NCBI RefSeq assembly: GCF_000158035.1
Contig: NZ_EQ973495.1
Coordinates: 346,192 to 400,294 of the forward strand
Direction: 5' to 3'
DNA from: Bacteroides cellulosilyticus DSM 14838
Lineage (GTDB): Bacteria; Bacteroidota; Bacteroidia; Bacteroidales; Bacteroidaceae
Length of the DNA stretch: 54,103 nucleotides
A program made the position numbers and the translations under genes. Shown here in pieces: positions 52,127-54,103 of the stretch. Below the pieces are notes generated by a model, which saw only the letters and a list, made by a program, of their open reading frames with translations, was not told the origin of the DNA and made no database searches. The first letter of the stretch is position 1, and each line of letters opens with the position of its first letter.

Positions 52127-54103
52127 CTAATATCCTTCGTTTTGCGACATACTTGGATTCACAAGAATCTCGCGCATGGGAACAGGAAACACCTGTCTCC
52201 AAATCGGTATATTCAAAGTACTCACTGCAATATTATTACGCTTTAGGAAAGCAAAATAAGTACCTGTCCCTCTTAATTCTGATTGCCATACATTAGCCAA
52301 ACGATTAATGAACTCATCAGAAGTACGAGTGGTAAAAGCTGAAGAAGACAGCGATACATTTGAAGAATAAGCCGGAGATCCTATATTGGCTGTCATCACC
52401 TGATTCAAATAATTCTCAGCCTGCGCAGAATTCCCTAAACGAGATTCACATTCAGCCAGATTAAGCACTACCTCCGTATAACTGAAGCAAATAAGCTGAA
52501 TATCGCTATACATATCGGAAACAGGGAATTGATAGATTAAATCTCCTAATTGATATCTACCACTGTTTACAATTCCAGTCAACATAGATTTAGCCTCAGC
52601 AAATTTTCCCTGTTCCATATATATACGGGCCAATAACAAAGCGGGAAAGTCACGGGAAGGAAAGAAACAATCATTTATCGCCGATTGTCCACTTATCTCT
52701 CCCGGCAGGCGTTCACGTAAGAACAGTAATGGCTCTACAAAAAGCTTTAGCACTTCAGCTTGTGAAATAGCGGGCATACTTGTTATTATATCTGATGGGA
52801 ACTCAGACAAGCACACTGCTTTTCCCCACAAATTAACCTTCTCATAAAACAAGATAAAACGTTGCATGTCCAGCAATTTCATTACAGTCGTACTATCCGA
52901 AGAAGCCAACTCTTCCTCGGATGAACGTGGTATCTGATCCTTTATAAATAGAATCATATTTACAGAATTATAAAAAGAGCTCCATGCAGATCTTACTTCT
53001 CCGTTATTTGCATTCAAAGTATGATTTATAAAATCAAAACGCCACTCATAGCCTTCTTCCTTTTCCGACTGTCGGGAATAGAGTTCTTCTTGCGTATACA
53101 TTTGTTGCAAAACCAGATAGAATCCCTCAAAAAATCTCACAAATTCTTGTTCACCGTATTGGGTCAGGCACAAACGTACTACCTTTGTCGGATCAGTTTC
53201 TTGCTTGATTGTCAGCTTCGCTTCCTTGTTCTCATGCGCTCCATAAATAGTAATCGTAGCGGAACTTGCTTCCGCACTAACTGCTGGCTCCACCTTTATT
53301 TCCAGATATTGTCCATCGTTAGACAAAGTTGCCTGATAAGGAATCTGAGGTTTGTTTTCATACATAAACAAAGCCTTCTTGAAAATAGTTTCTTCATGCA
53401 TACCATAAATAGGATCCTCCTTCTTATCTTCCGGCCACAAGAGATTCCACTCCGTCATCTTCACCGGTACATTAGCATCTACTTTGATACGATAGGTTCC
53501 ACCTGCCATAGGTATATCCAAGCTTGTCTGTTCTAACTTCACGGCTGTAGGTTTTCCTGCTTGCCAGATTTTCAAGGTATCACATTCCTGGCCATTCTTA
53601 CTCTTTATCAACACCCTTCCTCGACGGGGAGCAAACCCGTCATTCTTGGCAGCTTTCAGATAGATTTTGCGAAGTTGCAATCCACGAGCCGCGGTACTTT
53701 CTGTAATCCACTGGCAGGTATCCGCCGGATGTATTTCTACATCGACATTGGCATTTACGTCTATACCCATAATTGTATCATTAGAAGTCTTCAGTTCGAT
53801 ATTCTTATTATCAATCACTACTGCATCTTTCTGTGCTTGTATCACAGTCAGTGTGTCAGCAATCGCAGTATTATCTTTATTATAGAAAATAATTTTGGCG
53901 CGGCGACTCTCATTCGCATCATTGGGACTGATTGTATAATAAATGGTGTGACTGGACATTCCCCGACTCATTGTGGCCTCTTTAATCCAACTCACATCCG
54001 GCATAGTTATACCATACTCACAATTGCTACGTAACTCTACCTTAATCGTCTCTCCCTTGTCACCAACAGGATATTCATTCTCATTCAACAATATTACATC
54101 ACC
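52127..54103 (-). CDS. BACON-repeat / SusD-like protein, N-terminus outside window
   Basis: The frame is open to the window edge (658 residues plus stop); the real start and any lipoprotein signal lie beyond. Three BACON-like beta domains occupy about the first 300 residues (SNCEYGITMPDVSWI, ADTCQWI, and a longer third, each followed by TLTVIQA-, LKIWQAG- or LTIKQE-type ends). The remaining 350 resemble RagB/SusD: TPR-like helices (SYTEVVLNLAECESRLGNSAQAENYLNQV) and the family ending FPVPMREILVNPSMSQNEGY. SusD proteins bind glycans at the cell surface with a SusC porin, usually encoded just upstream, here off the edge. BACON plus SusD in one chain is uncommon. Confidence 0.8.
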   Translation of the reverse strand, partial: GDVILLNENEYPVGDKGETIKVELRSNCEYGITMPDVSWIKEATMSRGMSSHTIYYTISPNDANESRRAKIIFYNKDNTAIADTLTVIQAQKDAVVIDNKNIELKTSNDTIMGIDVNANVDVEIHPADTCQWITESTAARGLQLRKIYLKAAKNDGFAPRRGRVLIKSKNGQECDTLKIWQAGKPTAVKLEQTSLDIPMAGGTYRIKVDANVPVKMTEWNLLWPEDKKEDPIYGMHEETIFKKALFMYENKPQIPYQATLSNDGQYLEIKVEPAVSAEASSATITIYGAHENKEAKLTIKQETDPTKVVRLCLTQYGEQEFVRFFEGFYLVLQQMYTQEELYSRQSEKEEGYEWRFDFINHTLNANNGEVRSAWSSFYNSVNMILFIKDQIPRSSEEELASSDSTTVMKLLDMQRFILFYEKVNLWGKAVCLSEFPSDIITSMPAISQAEVLKLFVEPLLFLRERLPGEISGQSAINDCFFPSRDFPALLLARIYMEQGKFAEAKSMLTGIVNSGRYQLGDLIYQFPVSDMYSDIQLICFSYTEVVLNLAECESRLGNSAQAENYLNQVMTANIGSPAYSSNVSLSSSAFTTRTSDEFINRLANVWQSELRGTGTYFAFLKRNNIAVSTLNIPIWRQVFPVPMREILVNPSMSQNEGY

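Overview
The window looks like chromosomal DNA of a gut-type Bacteroides (Bacteroidota). The evidence is a hybrid two-component regulator (HTCS), paired GH97 enzymes, BACON domains joined to a SusD-like domain, Bacteroides-type -7 boxes (TAnnTTTG) before several genes, and lipoprotein signals. I could not narrow the species by reading alone. I saw no rRNA, tRNA, insertion sequence, phage gene or CRISPR array.

Region 1 (1-13.6 kb, all minus strand) is the most unusual part. A tight run of nine genes is read from a clear promoter at about 13.58 kb down to 2.04 kb. In order they encode: an exported beta-propeller/di-heme cytochrome, a chorismatase/RidA-like protein, a cupin lipoprotein, a small VOC protein, DhaK, DhaL, an LsrF-type aldolase/thiolase, an exported beta-propeller, and a 1330-residue exported protein that joins a TolB-like region, two CXXCH haem motifs and a formylglycine-generating-enzyme-like domain without the catalytic cysteines. 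After a 33-bp-arm inverted repeat come a stand-alone DAHP synthase and a ResB-type cytochrome c maturation protein that runs off the window edge. The gene set suggests an exported haem-protein apparatus feeding a cytoplasmic kinase plus LsrF-type cleavage route that would end at dihydroxyacetone phosphate. The substrate is unknown.

Region 2 (13.7-18.1 kb) is the HTCS regulator gene, closed by its own terminator. Candidate operators sit on both sides: 22-bp-spaced TTTGAGAC direct repeats before the Region 1 promoter, and four CAGTCGTA-type units at an exact 22-bp period upstream of the HTCS promoter.

Region 3 (18.2-38.0 kb, minus strand) is a carbohydrate-degradation locus. From its promoter it encodes a PL6 lyase, a long GH28 protein, two related DUF362 membrane proteins, a GH28, two GH97, a GH31, a GH36 and a six-hairpin glycosidase. 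A terminator followed by a new promoter divides it between the two DUF362 genes. It has no SusC/SusD pair in the window. The enzymes point to an acidic, alpha-galactose-containing polysaccharide.

Region 4 (38.1-44.7 kb) holds housekeeping or unplaced genes: an OmpH/Skp-like lipoprotein with a small membrane protein, PepD, four 22-bp palindromic tandem units, a beta-helix lipoprotein, an endonuclease/exonuclease/phosphatase protein and an MscS channel. Region 5 (44.8-52.0 kb, plus strand) is an RND efflux operon (adaptor, pump, TolC-type channel) followed closely by a LytS/LytTR-type two-component pair. A strong hairpin separates it from a minus-strand BACON/SusD-like protein that enters from the right edge and probably belongs to another polysaccharide locus.
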